Shown: positions 46,530 to 56,082, counted from the stretch's first letter. The stretch is DNA of 64,000 nt from Nitrosarchaeum sp. (GCA_025699025.1 JAILWJ010000001.1:292488-356487); one strand, 5' to 3'. The notes: generated by a model not told the origin, from the letters alone. Made by a program: numbers and translations.

Positions 46530-47441
46530 CTAACTTTGAAGCATTTTTCTTAGACCTGCACACCTGTTTCTGATGGTTACTTCTGTAACTCCTGATGCAA
46601 TTGATATGTCCTTTTGGGATTTGACCTCTCCTGTGCTAATACAAGCTAGGTATAATGCAGCGGCTGCTATCCCCATGGGATCTTTTCCTGCAACCATTCC
46701 TATTTTCTTTGCTTGATCTAAGATTGATATTGCTTTCCTCTTGCTCTTCTCACTCAAGTCTGCAATGCTTGCAATTCTTGAAACTCCTTTGATCGGGTCT
46801 ACAACTGGCATCTTCAATTCCAACTCTCTGAAAATTAACCTGTAACATCGTGCAACATCCTTTCTTCTTATGTTGATTCCCTTTGCAATGTCATCTAGAG
46901 TTCTTGGCGTTTCTGTATTCCTACATGCCGCATAAAGGCATGCTGCTACCAGCCCCTGAATTGAACGGCCTCTTACGAGCTTCTTCTCCATTGCTTTTCG
47001 ATAAATGTATGCAGCTTTTTCTACAACTGCATCTGTTAATGCTAATTTGTCTTTCAACTTGTCCATTTCATTGAGTGCTTGTCTAAGATTTCTATCTGCT
47101 GATGAATGTGCCTGTGTTCTGCTATCCCATGTTCGCAGTCTTTCAATTGAGCTTTTCACACTTGCAGATAATGGTTTTCCAGTGGAATCTTTGTTTGCCG
47201 GACCTATTATCGTTGATAATCCCATATCATGCATTGTCAATGATGTTCCTGCACCCACTCTAGTTCTGTTTGTGTCATCACTTGCAAACGATCTCCATTC
47301 TGCACCCGTGTCTGCAATCTTATCTGTTACCACAAATCCACATTTTCCACAAAATAATTCTCCCGTATTTTCATCTGTGACCATTTTTTTATCCCCGCAT
47401 GCTGGACACTTTGGTCCAGAAATCATTGAGTTCTTAAGCAT
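46530..47441 (-). CDS. tfb: Transcription initiation factor B (TFB)
   Basis: 303 residues from ATG at 47441; ATG at 47447 and a start at 47459 are alternatives. N-terminal zinc ribbon CPACGDKKM ... LFCGKCGFV, B-finger EWRSFASDDTNRTRVGAG, then two cyclin-like repeats (ARSVQGLVAACLYAACR-like RGRSIQGLVAACLYAACRN; GIAAAALYLACISTGEVKSQ). It recruits RNA polymerase to TBP-bound TATA boxes. AOA encode several TFBs; this is a full-length one. It is monocistronic. Confidence 0.95.
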   Translation of the reverse strand: MLKNSMISGPKCPACGDKKMVTDENTGELFCGKCGFVVTDKIADTGAEWRSFASDDTNRTRVGAGTSLTMHDMGLSTIIGPANKDSTGKPLSASVKSSIERLRTWDSRTQAHSSADRNLRQALNEMDKLKDKLALTDAVVEKAAYIYRKAMEKKLVRGRSIQGLVAACLYAACRNTETPRTLDDIAKGINIRRKDVARCYRLIFRELELKMPVVDPIKGVSRIASIADLSEKSKRKAISILDQAKKIGMVAGKDPMGIAAAALYLACISTGEVKSQKDISIASGVTEVTIRNRCAGLRKMLQS

Positions 47442-47580
47442 AATCATTACGAATAACATTGTTAGCTTATTATCCGTTTTACCAAATTTCTGCAGGTTAA
47501 TTGTGTGTAGGTCAAGCTAATTAATATTCTAATTCTATGAAACTAGAATATTTCACTTGATTGGTTTTACTGTGTTTCTA

Positions 47581-49002
47581 CTAACTAAGCAAACAGTATG
47601 CATATTTTGGATTCATTGATGGGTACATGATGTTGTTGGCATCATTCACATGTGGCAGTCCTATCGAATGTCCTAACTCATGTGTCATGATTGCCTCTAC
47701 ACTGTTTACATCGTAGAGCTGAAAGCTTCCATCACAATTGTAGTCTCCTAATGTCACTTCTACGACACCTTTGCCCAAATGAGCATGTCCTAATACGCCT
47801 TCTCCTATGTTTCTGACAACCCATGTAACCCAAACGTTTGCTTCATGTTTTTGTTCAACTATCTCAAACTGAATCCGTGCCTTTTGGTTATTGGTGCTCA
47901 ATTCTTGATTCTCCCAAAATAAAAAAGAATTTTTCAGAGTACTTACATGATCTAAAGGCAATCCCGATGGCTGTTCATTTACATATACTTTGTAATGGAT
48001 AACATATGTGCCATTGATGATTTCATATGTGGGATCAGGGAATTTACTTGATGCAGTTTTTACTTCTTCTTCAAAATTCCATTTTATGTAATCTCTTAGG
48101 AATTTTTTTATGACATCTTGACTTGGATTTGGATATTCGATGTATCTTTTTTCATCTGATACATTTTTTGCAACACTGCGCAGGTATTTTTCAAAGAAAT
48201 AGAACTCTCTGTCTTTTTCTTCTTGAGTTTCCTCTGATGTCTTTTCTGTGTTCACTGTGATGATCCCTCGTTGTATCATAAACTGTATGCCTGACACAAA
48301 ATCTAGATCACTGATCATTCCTTCGGACCACCATGCCGCATTGTCCTTGACCCATTTTGGTATGACACTGTCCGTTTTTTTACTTGAATCTACATATGGG
48401 ATCTGAATAATTCTGTTTTCTATCATGTGACGTAATGCTGAAATGAATTCAGAATCTTCAATTTTATCCTCTGACCACCATTTTGAGATTTGTTTTACCC
48501 ATTCTGGAATTTTTACTGGATATGTTTTCTCTAATTCAGGCGGTTTCTCTGTTGCTGTGTATGGATATTTTGCAATTACCTTACTGACAAAGTCATTGTA
48601 GTTTTTTACTACCGTGCTATTTGGTTTTTGTTCCATTGCTTTTTTAAAATATTTTTGCGCTTCTTGGTATTCCCCCAAATTTCCAAAACCTACTCCCATT
48701 CCAGTAAGTGCAACTACGTCATTTGGTTGATATTGTAGAATTCTAAAAAACTGCTTTAATGATTTTTCATGATGTCCCAAATTACTTTCTGCAATGGCCT
48801 TCATTTTCAATGTGGATATGTTGTTTGGAACGATTTCTAGAATTTCATCATAGATTGTAATTGCTTGATTATATTCTCCTTTGACAAAGTGTTTTCTTGC
48901 TGCCTCGAACATTATTGGTGCATCATCGATGCTTTGTGCAAAGACTGATGGCAAAAATAACCCTGTTAAAATTAAACCTGCAATCACAAAAGTGTATTTC
49001 AT
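47581..49002 (-). CDS. Secreted zinc metalloprotease with TPR and W-rich modules
   Basis: 473 residues. Signal peptide MKYTFVIAGLILTGLFLPSV then FAQ. Residues 30-130 hold three TPR units (YNQAITIYDEILEIVPNN). Two W-modules follow at about 165-202 (IPEWVKQISKWWSEDKI...) and 214-250 (IPKWVKDNAAWWSEGMI...). The C-terminal domain ends with H441-E442-x2-H445-x2-G448-x2-H451, the metzincin zinc site, and a Met-turn-like NIMYPSM. An exported matrixin-like protease acting at the cell surface is likely. There is no cysteine-switch propeptide. Confidence 0.88.
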   Translation of the reverse strand: MKYTFVIAGLILTGLFLPSVFAQSIDDAPIMFEAARKHFVKGEYNQAITIYDEILEIVPNNISTLKMKAIAESNLGHHEKSLKQFFRILQYQPNDVVALTGMGVGFGNLGEYQEAQKYFKKAMEQKPNSTVVKNYNDFVSKVIAKYPYTATEKPPELEKTYPVKIPEWVKQISKWWSEDKIEDSEFISALRHMIENRIIQIPYVDSSKKTDSVIPKWVKDNAAWWSEGMISDLDFVSGIQFMIQRGIITVNTEKTSEETQEEKDREFYFFEKYLRSVAKNVSDEKRYIEYPNPSQDVIKKFLRDYIKWNFEEEVKTASSKFPDPTYEIINGTYVIHYKVYVNEQPSGLPLDHVSTLKNSFLFWENQELSTNNQKARIQFEIVEQKHEANVWVTWVVRNIGEGVLGHAHLGKGVVEVTLGDYNCDGSFQLYDVNSVEAIMTHELGHSIGLPHVNDANNIMYPSMNPKYAYCLLS

Positions 49003-49090
49003 TTTGATTAATTCTTTTTTCCTGATTTTAGATATATTTTACTTCTTTTTGAGCAAATCTTTAATCTGTTGAAATTTATTTGACTTTAGG

Positions 49091-49429
49091 ATGGCTGAAG
49101 TAGGCGTGGGGGAGATGATTTACTCTCTCCGAAAACAAATTCAAAAAATACAGTCTGAACTTGATGCGTTGGGCACACCCGTAAAAGACATGCCTGAATT
49201 AATCTCGTCTGCTAATCTATTGCGCTCAAACGAATATCTCTTAAAGTCAAATGAAAAACAATCTCAGTTGCTGAATGCTTATAGGCAATATTCTGAATCT
49301 CTAGAGGACATGCTATCTACTGTTTTTGAAATCCAAATCGATCTTAAAAATATCTTAAAAGAACAATCAGCACTTCTGTCTAAACATAAAACAGCTAAAA
49401 AACAAAAACGACCAAAGCCAAAAAAATAA
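49091..49429 (+). CDS. Coiled-coil hypothetical protein
   Basis: 112 residues, helical, MIYSLRKQIQKIQSELDALG and SLEDMLSTVFEIQIDLKNIL, with a basic tail KHKTAKKQKRPKPKK that may bind nucleic acid or membrane. The ATG follows a short spacer after the divergent metalloprotease gene. Its stop lies 8 bases from the birA stop. Unknown function. Confidence 0.6.
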   Translation: MAEVGVGEMIYSLRKQIQKIQSELDALGTPVKDMPELISSANLLRSNEYLLKSNEKQSQLLNAYRQYSESLEDMLSTVFEIQIDLKNILKEQSALLSKHKTAKKQKRPKPKK

Positions 49430-49437
49430 TCTCTTTT

Positions 49438-50439
49438 TTAGGTGTGAATGACATCCCCTGCTATCACCCTTCGATTTTTGCTGTTTTCTGATATTATGAG
49501 AGCTCCGTCATCGTCTATCTCGATTGCTTTTCCTTTGATTGTTTCCTTATTCGTTTTTATTTCAATTTCTTTTCCAATTGTTGATGATCTTTTTGTCCAT
49601 TCTCTAATGATCTCTTTGGTTTCTCCAACACTCAATGTAAAATAGATCCTTTCTAATTCTGTAAGAAATGAAAGAACCAGGTTAACGGGCGTTCCGATTT
49701 TACCATGTTCTGATAATGAAGTGACTCCATAGAAATTTGGCGTTCCTTTTAATGATCTTTCAATTTGTTTTACATCCACATTAAAATTAATCCCGACTCC
49801 CAAGACCAAGCTCTCTATTTTGTTTGATTCCAATGATGCATCAACTAACATTCCTGCCACTTTTTTTCCTTGAATGGTGATATCATTTGGCCACTTCAAT
49901 TCGGTCTTTATCTTTAATGTGTTTTCTATTGAATTAGACAATGCTAATGCTGATGCTAATGGGAATAACGTTGCAATTTCAATATCGAATTTTGGATGTA
50001 AAATTACTGAAAGCCATATTCCGCCTTTTGGTGATTCCCATTTTCTGCCTGATCTTCCTTTCCCGCTGGTTTGTTTTTCTGCCACAATCACGGCGCCATT
50101 ATTTTCTCTATCAAATGTCATGGTAAGTGCTTGATTTTGTGTAGAATCAATTGAATCAAAATAGTATGCCTGTTTTCCTATAAACTTGGTCTTCAATCCC
50201 TCTGTTATTTCCCACGGGAGTAGTTTTTCGGAATCTGACTCTAGTCTATATCCCAGCTTTTGCTTTGTTTCAATTTTATATCCCAATTCTTTTATTTTTT
50301 TTATATGCTTCCATACTGCAACTCTGCTAATTTTCAAGACATCACTCAAATCTTGTCCTGACAAGTATTCTGTATTATGTGATTTTAGAAAATAAAGTAC
50401 TTTGACCAAACCTGGATTGTTAAACGAATTGTAAATCAA
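49438..50439 (-). CDS. birA: Biotin-protein ligase/biotin operon repressor
   Basis: 333 residues. An N-terminal winged helix (LSGQDLSDVLKISRVAVWKH) is followed by the ligase domain: KQTSGKGRSGRKWESPKGGI (biotinyl-AMP loop), IKTELKWPNDITIQGKKVAG and the C-terminal SH3-like part. It attaches biotin to the carboxyl carrier protein of acetyl-CoA/propionyl-CoA carboxylase, a key enzyme of the CO2-fixation cycle, and may regulate biotin genes through its HTH. It converges on the 49091 gene. Confidence 0.94.
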   Translation of the reverse strand: MIYNSFNNPGLVKVLYFLKSHNTEYLSGQDLSDVLKISRVAVWKHIKKIKELGYKIETKQKLGYRLESDSEKLLPWEITEGLKTKFIGKQAYYFDSIDSTQNQALTMTFDRENNGAVIVAEKQTSGKGRSGRKWESPKGGIWLSVILHPKFDIEIATLFPLASALALSNSIENTLKIKTELKWPNDITIQGKKVAGMLVDASLESNKIESLVLGVGINFNVDVKQIERSLKGTPNFYGVTSLSEHGKIGTPVNLVLSFLTELERIYFTLSVGETKEIIREWTKRSSTIGKEIEIKTNKETIKGKAIEIDDDGALIISENSKNRRVIAGDVIHT

Positions 50440-50481
50440 TTAGATTTATTTTACAATTCTAGTATAAAATACAGTCTTAAT

Positions 50482-50994
50482 TCAAAACCCGATATCGATG
50501 TCAAATCCCCCATCTCCCGCATCGCTTCCGCCGTCCATTCCTTCAACACCGTTGACTCCATCGGGAATGCTTTCTGCAGGAACATAATCTGACATCATCA
50601 TTCCCATCATGCTAAACATCATTGAAAACATCATGATGTCCATAATTCCGAAAAACATCATTGTGGGTAGAAATGATTTGTTGTCATCCATGTATTGTTT
50701 CAATTTTTGTTTGTCACCTGTTTTGTATATTGCAGACATTTGGTTCCATTTTTCTTGTAATTCGTATACCCTCTCATCAATTTCACGAGTTCCTTTGTCT
50801 GTTACTTTGATCTCGATTTTTTTACCCAGCCATCCTTTCTTCTCTTCGACTGTGATCATTCCCCTGTCTTCTAATTTTTCCAGAATTGTATTGAGTTCTT
50901 CGGGGTTGATTTTGGTAGTACTTTGAATTTTATCAAAATTTTTCTTACCTCTTTTAATTGCCCCTAACACGATCAGATCTTTTGGCTCTTCCAT
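50482..50994 (-). CDS. Winged-helix protein with a Met-rich membrane-like segment
   Basis: 170 residues. Residues 1-85 form a winged helix (LDKIQSTTKINPEELNTILE-like helix, then wing MITVEEKKGWLGKK). Residues 108-133 are a very Met-rich hydrophobic run (MMFFGIMDIMMFSMMFSMMG) with about 12 methionines, then a Gly/Asp-rich tail (GMDGGSDAGDGGFDIDIGF). Either a membrane-tethered regulator or a metal-interacting one (methionine binds Cu(I)). Not a known family to me. Confidence 0.65.
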   Translation of the reverse strand: MEEPKDLIVLGAIKRGKKNFDKIQSTTKINPEELNTILEKLEDRGMITVEEKKGWLGKKIEIKVTDKGTREIDERVYELQEKWNQMSAIYKTGDKQKLKQYMDDNKSFLPTMMFFGIMDIMMFSMMFSMMGMMMSDYVPAESIPDGVNGVEGMDGGSDAGDGGFDIDIGF

Positions 50995-51036
50995 GGTTTT
51001 ATTTTTGAGATGCTACTAAAATAGTATGCTCTATTT

Positions 51037-51945
51037 TTAAATCAGTTTTCTTCTTTTCATCTCTGAAACAACTGCTGGTATTCCCTCTCTGTATGTAGGG
51101 AATTTAAAATCATAAATTTTTGATATTTTTGCATTTGAAACCTTCATAGATGTAGTCAATAGTTTAATTAAATCTCCCCCAAGCACTGCTTTTGCAAGAA
51201 AAACAGGTACATTTCCTGGTTGTTTTGCCCCTATGGCATCAGCAACATACATCACAAAATCTTTGAATCTTGTAGGTAATGAATCTGATACAATGAATGT
51301 GTTGTTTGTTTGACTCTTTTCCATAATTGAGATCATGCTACCTACCACGTCATCAATATGTACAAATCCCTTGTAATATTCACCACCTTTTGGTAGTCTG
51401 AATGTATTTTTTAAAAGGCGTTTAACTAGAAATTCATAAAACCATCCGTCTGGTCCGTAAACATCTCCTAGATGGACTACTGAAAAATTAATTCCCAACT
51501 CATTACAGTTCTTTTCAAGAAATTTTTGTGCATCTAATCGCGTTTTAACAAATTCTGTATCTGGATTGTATGGAAATGATTCATCCACTACCGTGTCTCC
51601 TGTTTGTCCATACACTCCCAATCCTGAAACATATAAAATCGATTTTGTTTTTTCTCTGACATTACTAAAAAGATTTTTTGTACCGCCAAAGTTTACTTTA
51701 TGTGTGATTTTTTTATTTTTTTCTAGTGGTGTGTGTGCTGCTAAATGAAATACGTAGTCATATTGTTCATTAGTGAAGTTGATTTTTTCATCAGTAAGAT
51801 CCCCCACAATAACCTCTGATTTAGCATTCCCATGACCTCCTTTTCGTATAAGAGACGTTACATTATGTTCGTTTTTTATGAGTGCCTCCACTAGATTTGA
51901 ACCGATGAATCCTGTAGCCCCTGTCACTAAAACAGATTTGCTCAT
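51037..51945 (-). CDS. NAD-dependent epimerase/dehydratase (extended SDR)
   Basis: 302 residues. MSKSVLVTGATGFIGSNLVE (cofactor loop G-x2-G-x2-G), FHLAAHTP, YVSGLGVYG with catalytic Tyr/Lys region and PDGWFYEFLVKRLL. It is of the sugar-nucleotide epimerase/reductase type; the substrate is unknown. It stands alone on the minus strand. Confidence 0.88.
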   Translation of the reverse strand: MSKSVLVTGATGFIGSNLVEALIKNEHNVTSLIRKGGHGNAKSEVIVGDLTDEKINFTNEQYDYVFHLAAHTPLEKNKKITHKVNFGGTKNLFSNVREKTKSILYVSGLGVYGQTGDTVVDESFPYNPDTEFVKTRLDAQKFLEKNCNELGINFSVVHLGDVYGPDGWFYEFLVKRLLKNTFRLPKGGEYYKGFVHIDDVVGSMISIMEKSQTNNTFIVSDSLPTRFKDFVMYVADAIGAKQPGNVPVFLAKAVLGGDLIKLLTTSMKVSNAKISKIYDFKFPTYREGIPAVVSEMKRRKLI

Positions 51946-52038
51946 ACCCTCATTCTAATTTGGATCATTATTGTATCTTGTGTCATTAAATGACATTGAA
52001 AATTCAAAAATTATATTCCTGAACATCCGATACTTTTC

Positions 52039-52452
52039 ATGGAACGTGATTCCCTCTCTGATGCTGAAATACGTGAGGTTTTATCTTTAAAACAGGTTGC
52101 AGTGGTTGGAATGTCTAAAAATGAACACAAGGCAGCCCATTATGTTCCTAAATATTTGTCTGATAATGGTTATGACATTATTCCTGTTAATCCTACCACT
52201 GAATCAATCTTGGGAAAGAAGTGTTATCAAAAAATCTCTGATATTGACAATGCTGTTGACATTGTAGATATTTTTAGGCCCTCTGAGGATGTTCTTCCTG
52301 TAATTAAAGAGGCAATAAAGAAAAAGCCTAAAGTGATATGGTTGCAAGAAGGAATTCATAATCCTGAGGCCGAACAGCTTGCACTAAATGCCGGAATCAC
52401 AGTTGTTTTCAACCGATGTATGCTTGCAGAGCATCAGAGATTGCTAAAATGA
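52039..52452 (+). CDS. CoA-binding domain protein (YccU-like)
   Basis: 137 residues. VAVVGMSKNEHKAAHYVPKY, GYDIIPVNPTTESILGKKCY and VIWLQEGIHNPEAEQLALNA are characteristic of YccU/CoA_binding_2 proteins (Rossmann fold). Family members bind CoA; function unknown. Its stop overlaps the ATG of the next gene (ATGA). Confidence 0.88.
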   Translation: MERDSLSDAEIREVLSLKQVAVVGMSKNEHKAAHYVPKYLSDNGYDIIPVNPTTESILGKKCYQKISDIDNAVDIVDIFRPSEDVLPVIKEAIKKKPKVIWLQEGIHNPEAEQLALNAGITVVFNRCMLAEHQRLLK

Positions 52453-52814
52453 CTAATTTTGAAGATTTTTACGAACAACTACTTGAAATTGTATCTAAAT
52501 ATGAAAAAAATAGTATTCCTCTTAAAATCGAAAAAGATCTTGATAATAACATCATCAAAATTTTTGGACAAAACATCACCTCTCTTACGCGCGCAAGAAA
52601 TGGTCTAAATGACGTATCTGAACTTGCTTTTGCAACAGCTGAACATCACCCATTTTGGAACTTGTTATACAATTGTTCAGAAATATCGAATACCGTCTTA
52701 GAAAGATGGAATGACAAACTCTCAAAAGATGATATTGAGGATATTGAGTGGGCGATAAAGGCATTGACTCACACTTTGGAAACACTCAAAGAAAAAACCA
52801 CGAACGACATCTAG
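52449..52814 (+). CDS. Small protein distantly like pterin-4a-carbinolamine dehydratase
   Basis: 121 residues. ATG at 52449 overlaps the upstream stop by 2 bases, which decides the start. FATAEHHPFWNLLYNCSEIS resembles the [E]-H-H-P-x-W-x-x-x-Y motif of PCD/DCoH proteins, but the expected T-H ending of the catalytic strand is missing. A catalytic role is doubtful. Coupled to the CoA-binding protein and followed by a GTPase gene. Confidence 0.5.
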   Translation: MTNFEDFYEQLLEIVSKYEKNSIPLKIEKDLDNNIIKIFGQNITSLTRARNGLNDVSELAFATAEHHPFWNLLYNCSEISNTVLERWNDKLSKDDIEDIEWAIKALTHTLETLKEKTTNDI

Positions 52815-52848
52815 GCAGAGATAAATATTCTGAAATAACTATTACTTC

Positions 52849-54060
52849 ATGCCAATTAAACTCGGGCTGATAGGTAAAACAAACACTGGTAAAACGACTT
52901 TTTTCAATGCAGCCACCTTGTCCTCTGAAGAAATCTCTTCATATCCTTTCACCACAAAAAAACCTGTTTCTGGAACTGCGCATGCAATTACATTATGTGT
53001 TCACCCTGAATTCAAAATTGATGATAATCCAAACAACTCGAAATGTGTTGATGGTTGGAGGTACATCCCTATCGAATTAATTGATTTACCTGGACTCATA
53101 AAGGATGCTTGGAAAGGAAAGGGATTGGGAAATCAATTTTTATCAATAGCTGCCCAATCTGACGCTTTACTCCATGTAGTTGATGCATCTGGTGGAATAG
53201 ACTCAACTGGAAAAATCACCGAGTCTGGAACCGGTGATCCGATATCTGATTTTGCAGACATTGAAGAAGAATTGATAATGTGGTATCTTAAAATTTTAGA
53301 AGGTAATCGTGATAAGGTTGCAAAACTGACTCGAACAGGCACTGACCTAATTGATGCAATTACTGACTTGTACAGGGGTATCGGGGTAAACAAGACACAT
53401 GTTCGAAATGCCTTGACTGTGACTAATTTAGAAGAAAAAGAATTTGATGATTTTGATATGCATGATACTAAAAAATTCACTGCTTCTCTAAGAAAAATTT
53501 CAAAACCAACCCTTATTGTTGCAAATAAAATCGATGTTGACGGTGCTGATAAAAATTTTGCTCGATTACGAGAAAAATACAATGACTCTATTGTGATCCC
53601 TGTTAGCGGTGATAGCGAGTTTAGTTTGAGGCGTGCTGAGCAAAAAGGACTCATAAAATATTCACCTGGCTCTGAGCAATTTGAAATAATTAAGTCTGAT
53701 GAATTAAATGCCAAGCAGATTCATGCCCTTGATTTTATCAAAAAAGGAATAATGGGTGAATATATGCGAACGGGCGTACAATTTGCAATCAACATTGCGG
53801 TTTTCAAATTACTAAAGATGAACTCGATTTATCCTGTAGCAGACGAAAAAAATATGGCAGATAAAAAAGGTCGTGTACTTCCTGATCTGATTTTGCTAAA
53901 AGACGGTGCAACAATTAATGATCTTGCAAAAGAAATTCACACCGATCTTCTCAAGGGTCTTTTATATGCCAAAGATTTGAGATATAATCTAAGATTACCT
54001 GTGGATTATCAATTGCGAGATCGTGATGTTGTTTCATTGATTAATGCTTCAAAGAAATAA
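52849..54060 (+). CDS. YchF/Obg-type GTPase with TGS domain
   Basis: 403 residues. G1 GLIGKTNTGKTT, G3 IDLPGLIKDAWKGKGLGNQF, G4 ANKID; C-terminal TGS-like domain (LKDGATINDLAKEIHTDLLK) where Obg/YchF/DRG proteins bind RNA or ribosomes. It matches the archaeal YchF-like branch (P-loop G-K-T-N-T-G-K). Probably involved in ribosome function. Confidence 0.92.
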   Translation: MPIKLGLIGKTNTGKTTFFNAATLSSEEISSYPFTTKKPVSGTAHAITLCVHPEFKIDDNPNNSKCVDGWRYIPIELIDLPGLIKDAWKGKGLGNQFLSIAAQSDALLHVVDASGGIDSTGKITESGTGDPISDFADIEEELIMWYLKILEGNRDKVAKLTRTGTDLIDAITDLYRGIGVNKTHVRNALTVTNLEEKEFDDFDMHDTKKFTASLRKISKPTLIVANKIDVDGADKNFARLREKYNDSIVIPVSGDSEFSLRRAEQKGLIKYSPGSEQFEIIKSDELNAKQIHALDFIKKGIMGEYMRTGVQFAINIAVFKLLKMNSIYPVADEKNMADKKGRVLPDLILLKDGATINDLAKEIHTDLLKGLLYAKDLRYNLRLPVDYQLRDRDVVSLINASKK

Positions 54061-54151
54061 TTTGACACAAAGAATACTGGTTCAAATATTCATTCAGAAC
54101 CTGTAATTTAGAAGCATAGCTAATAAATTCAGGACATGAAAAGTAAGTGCA

Positions 54152-54907
54152 ATGGAAGGAGATGTTTCTGGATTAAATATTACTCAATTTGGCATTTACA
54201 AAATTACCGATTATTCAGACTTTGTTTTTCCAAACACTGAAATCAAAATCAAACGAATTTCGGAACATGTATTTTCCTACATCCGAAAGAACCATGATGA
54301 TGAACTCATTGAAAAAATAATTCCTACACAATCCAATGAGCTGACAATTGAGATATGCCCTATACGTCCAATAAACTATCCTGCAAAACGCACAAGTTAT
54401 GTTTATCTTGATCTTGAAACTCCTATTTTCCTGTCTGAAGGATCCGCAGCCACAATCTTTGTTCGATGCCCTGTGGAGATTGGCTTGTTTTTGATTCATG
54501 ACGGACAAAAGGACTCGTTGGATTGGTTTACATGTGATCCTGAACACTCTAGATTTGGCTTGTATGGTTCTCCGGAATCGGGTACATTGTGCAAATACGC
54601 AAAATCTGAAATTGTCGAGTCTTATGATGATTCCATACCTTTTGTTAATGGGGTGATGGAAATTAACATTCAGAATGAATTATCTGGAGGCCATTCTATC
54701 TCTAAAATCATTTTTCCTATAACTGAACATTCTCTGTATTATCGGGATTCAAAGACGATAATTAGCTCATTAAATGCAGTTCTAAAGAAGAAACTCACTC
54801 TGGAGGTTTTAGATATATCTCCAAAAAATATTCAAACTGACTGGGCATTATCCCCATCATATGAAGCGGCAGAACCCGTTAAACGCATGGATATGGGTGT
54901 AGATTAG
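54152..54907 (+). CDS. DUF432 family protein
   Basis: 251 residues, beta-rich. The parts EICPIRPINYPAKRTSYVYL, EIGLFLIHDGQKDSLDWFT and RFGLYGSPESGTLCKY are typical of DUF432 proteins (archaeal, of unknown role). Its TAG stop overlaps the GTG of mscS by one base, so the two are coupled; DUF432 may be a subunit or regulator of the channel. Confidence 0.82.
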   Translation: MEGDVSGLNITQFGIYKITDYSDFVFPNTEIKIKRISEHVFSYIRKNHDDELIEKIIPTQSNELTIEICPIRPINYPAKRTSYVYLDLETPIFLSEGSAATIFVRCPVEIGLFLIHDGQKDSLDWFTCDPEHSRFGLYGSPESGTLCKYAKSEIVESYDDSIPFVNGVMEINIQNELSGGHSISKIIFPITEHSLYYRDSKTIISSLNAVLKKKLTLEVLDISPKNIQTDWALSPSYEAAEPVKRMDMGVD

Positions 54908-55731
54908 TGGTATTGGAATCTCTTCAAGGTCTAGGTGAAATAGAAATTGCAGGTGGACTGACTCTTCTATCCTTGCTGATTGGAGGGATAATAATGGGTG
55001 TTGGATTCATTATTGCCCGAACCGTACGGTTGCTTTTCACAAAATACTATGCCCCAACGTTGCCCCAAGACACTGCAAAGAATATGGGCAAACTTATCTA
55101 TTTTGGAATTATCATTCTCTCCTTTTTGGTATTTACGTCTTCAACAGGTGTTGATTTATCTGGACTTTTGGTTGCAGGCGGAATATTTGGAATTGTAATT
55201 GGCTTTGCAACTCAATCTGTAGTTTCTAATCTTATTTCTGGGGTATTTTTAATGATTGAGAAACCTGTTAAACAAGGTGACTCTGTAGAGATCCCCGGAT
55301 TGGACATATCTGGCACTTTGCTGGATATTAGCACTTTTTCTGTAAGAATCAGACGTTTTGATGGAACCATTATACGAATTCCCAATGAATCATTTTTCAC
55401 ATCTAACATTCGTTCTCTTACATCAACACCAGTGAGAAGATCTGAGGTGGTTTTTGGAATTGCATACAAAGAGGACATCGATGCGGCAATATCTGTAATA
55501 GACAACGAAATTCGTAAATCACTTCCTTTTGTCTTAATGGTACCAAAACCTGAATTTAGGATAAAAGAATTGGCCGATTCGAGCGTGAATATTGAGCTTT
55601 TTGCGTGGCATCCTAGAGAGGATTGGGGCGAAGTTGCTCCCGTATTGCTAAAGGTTGTGAAAAGGGCTCTTGATGTGGCTGGAATAGAAATCCCATTCCC
55701 ACAGCGTGTGATCTGGCAAACAAAAGAATAA
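54907..55731 (+). CDS. mscS: Small-conductance mechanosensitive channel (MscS family)
   Basis: 274 residues from GTG at 54907. Three TM helices, the last being the pore helix (GLLVAGGIFGIVIGFATQSV; glycine- and alanine-rich). Then the beta domain (PVKQGDSVEIPGLDISGTLL, RIRRFDGTIIRIPNESFF) and an alpha/beta vestibule domain. It opens under membrane tension to release solutes on hypo-osmotic shock. Coupled to DUF432. Confidence 0.94.
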   Translation: MVLESLQGLGEIEIAGGLTLLSLLIGGIIMGVGFIIARTVRLLFTKYYAPTLPQDTAKNMGKLIYFGIIILSFLVFTSSTGVDLSGLLVAGGIFGIVIGFATQSVVSNLISGVFLMIEKPVKQGDSVEIPGLDISGTLLDISTFSVRIRRFDGTIIRIPNESFFTSNIRSLTSTPVRRSEVVFGIAYKEDIDAAISVIDNEIRKSLPFVLMVPKPEFRIKELADSSVNIELFAWHPREDWGEVAPVLLKVVKRALDVAGIEIPFPQRVIWQTKE

Positions 55732-55739
55732 TTGTTTTT

Positions 55740-56018
55740 TTATTTGGTTGCCAAAATTTGTTTTTGATTTTGTCTTTTTTTGATCAAACTAAACATGATC
55801 ATTCCTACGTTTAATATTGAAACAATTTCTATTAGATCAACCCCATACAAGAACCAATCAATAATCGGATGTACTCTGGAAACAAATCCTGCTTCCAGCA
55901 TCATATCTGCATTCCATACCATGTGTGGTATCTGGATAAATTGAATTATTGCAATTATGATCACACTACCTAAAATTTTGTCTTCATACCACTTCCAAAA
56001 CTTGTTCCATGCATTCAT
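55740..56018 (-). CDS. Small membrane protein
   Basis: 92 residues. Two or three hydrophobic helices (ILGSVIIIAIIQFIQIPH; IDWFLYGVDLIEIVSILNVG; VGMIMFSLIKKRQNQK). Unknown family. It converges on mscS with 8 bases between stops, and begins 65 bases after the cysS stop on the same strand. Confidence 0.6.
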   Translation of the reverse strand: MNAWNKFWKWYEDKILGSVIIIAIIQFIQIPHMVWNADMMLEAGFVSRVHPIIDWFLYGVDLIEIVSILNVGMIMFSLIKKRQNQKQILATK

Positions 56019-56082
56019 ACATTCTATTCTTTTTTACAATAATTAAATAATTTGAAAATTAGATACAACTAATTAGACCGGA

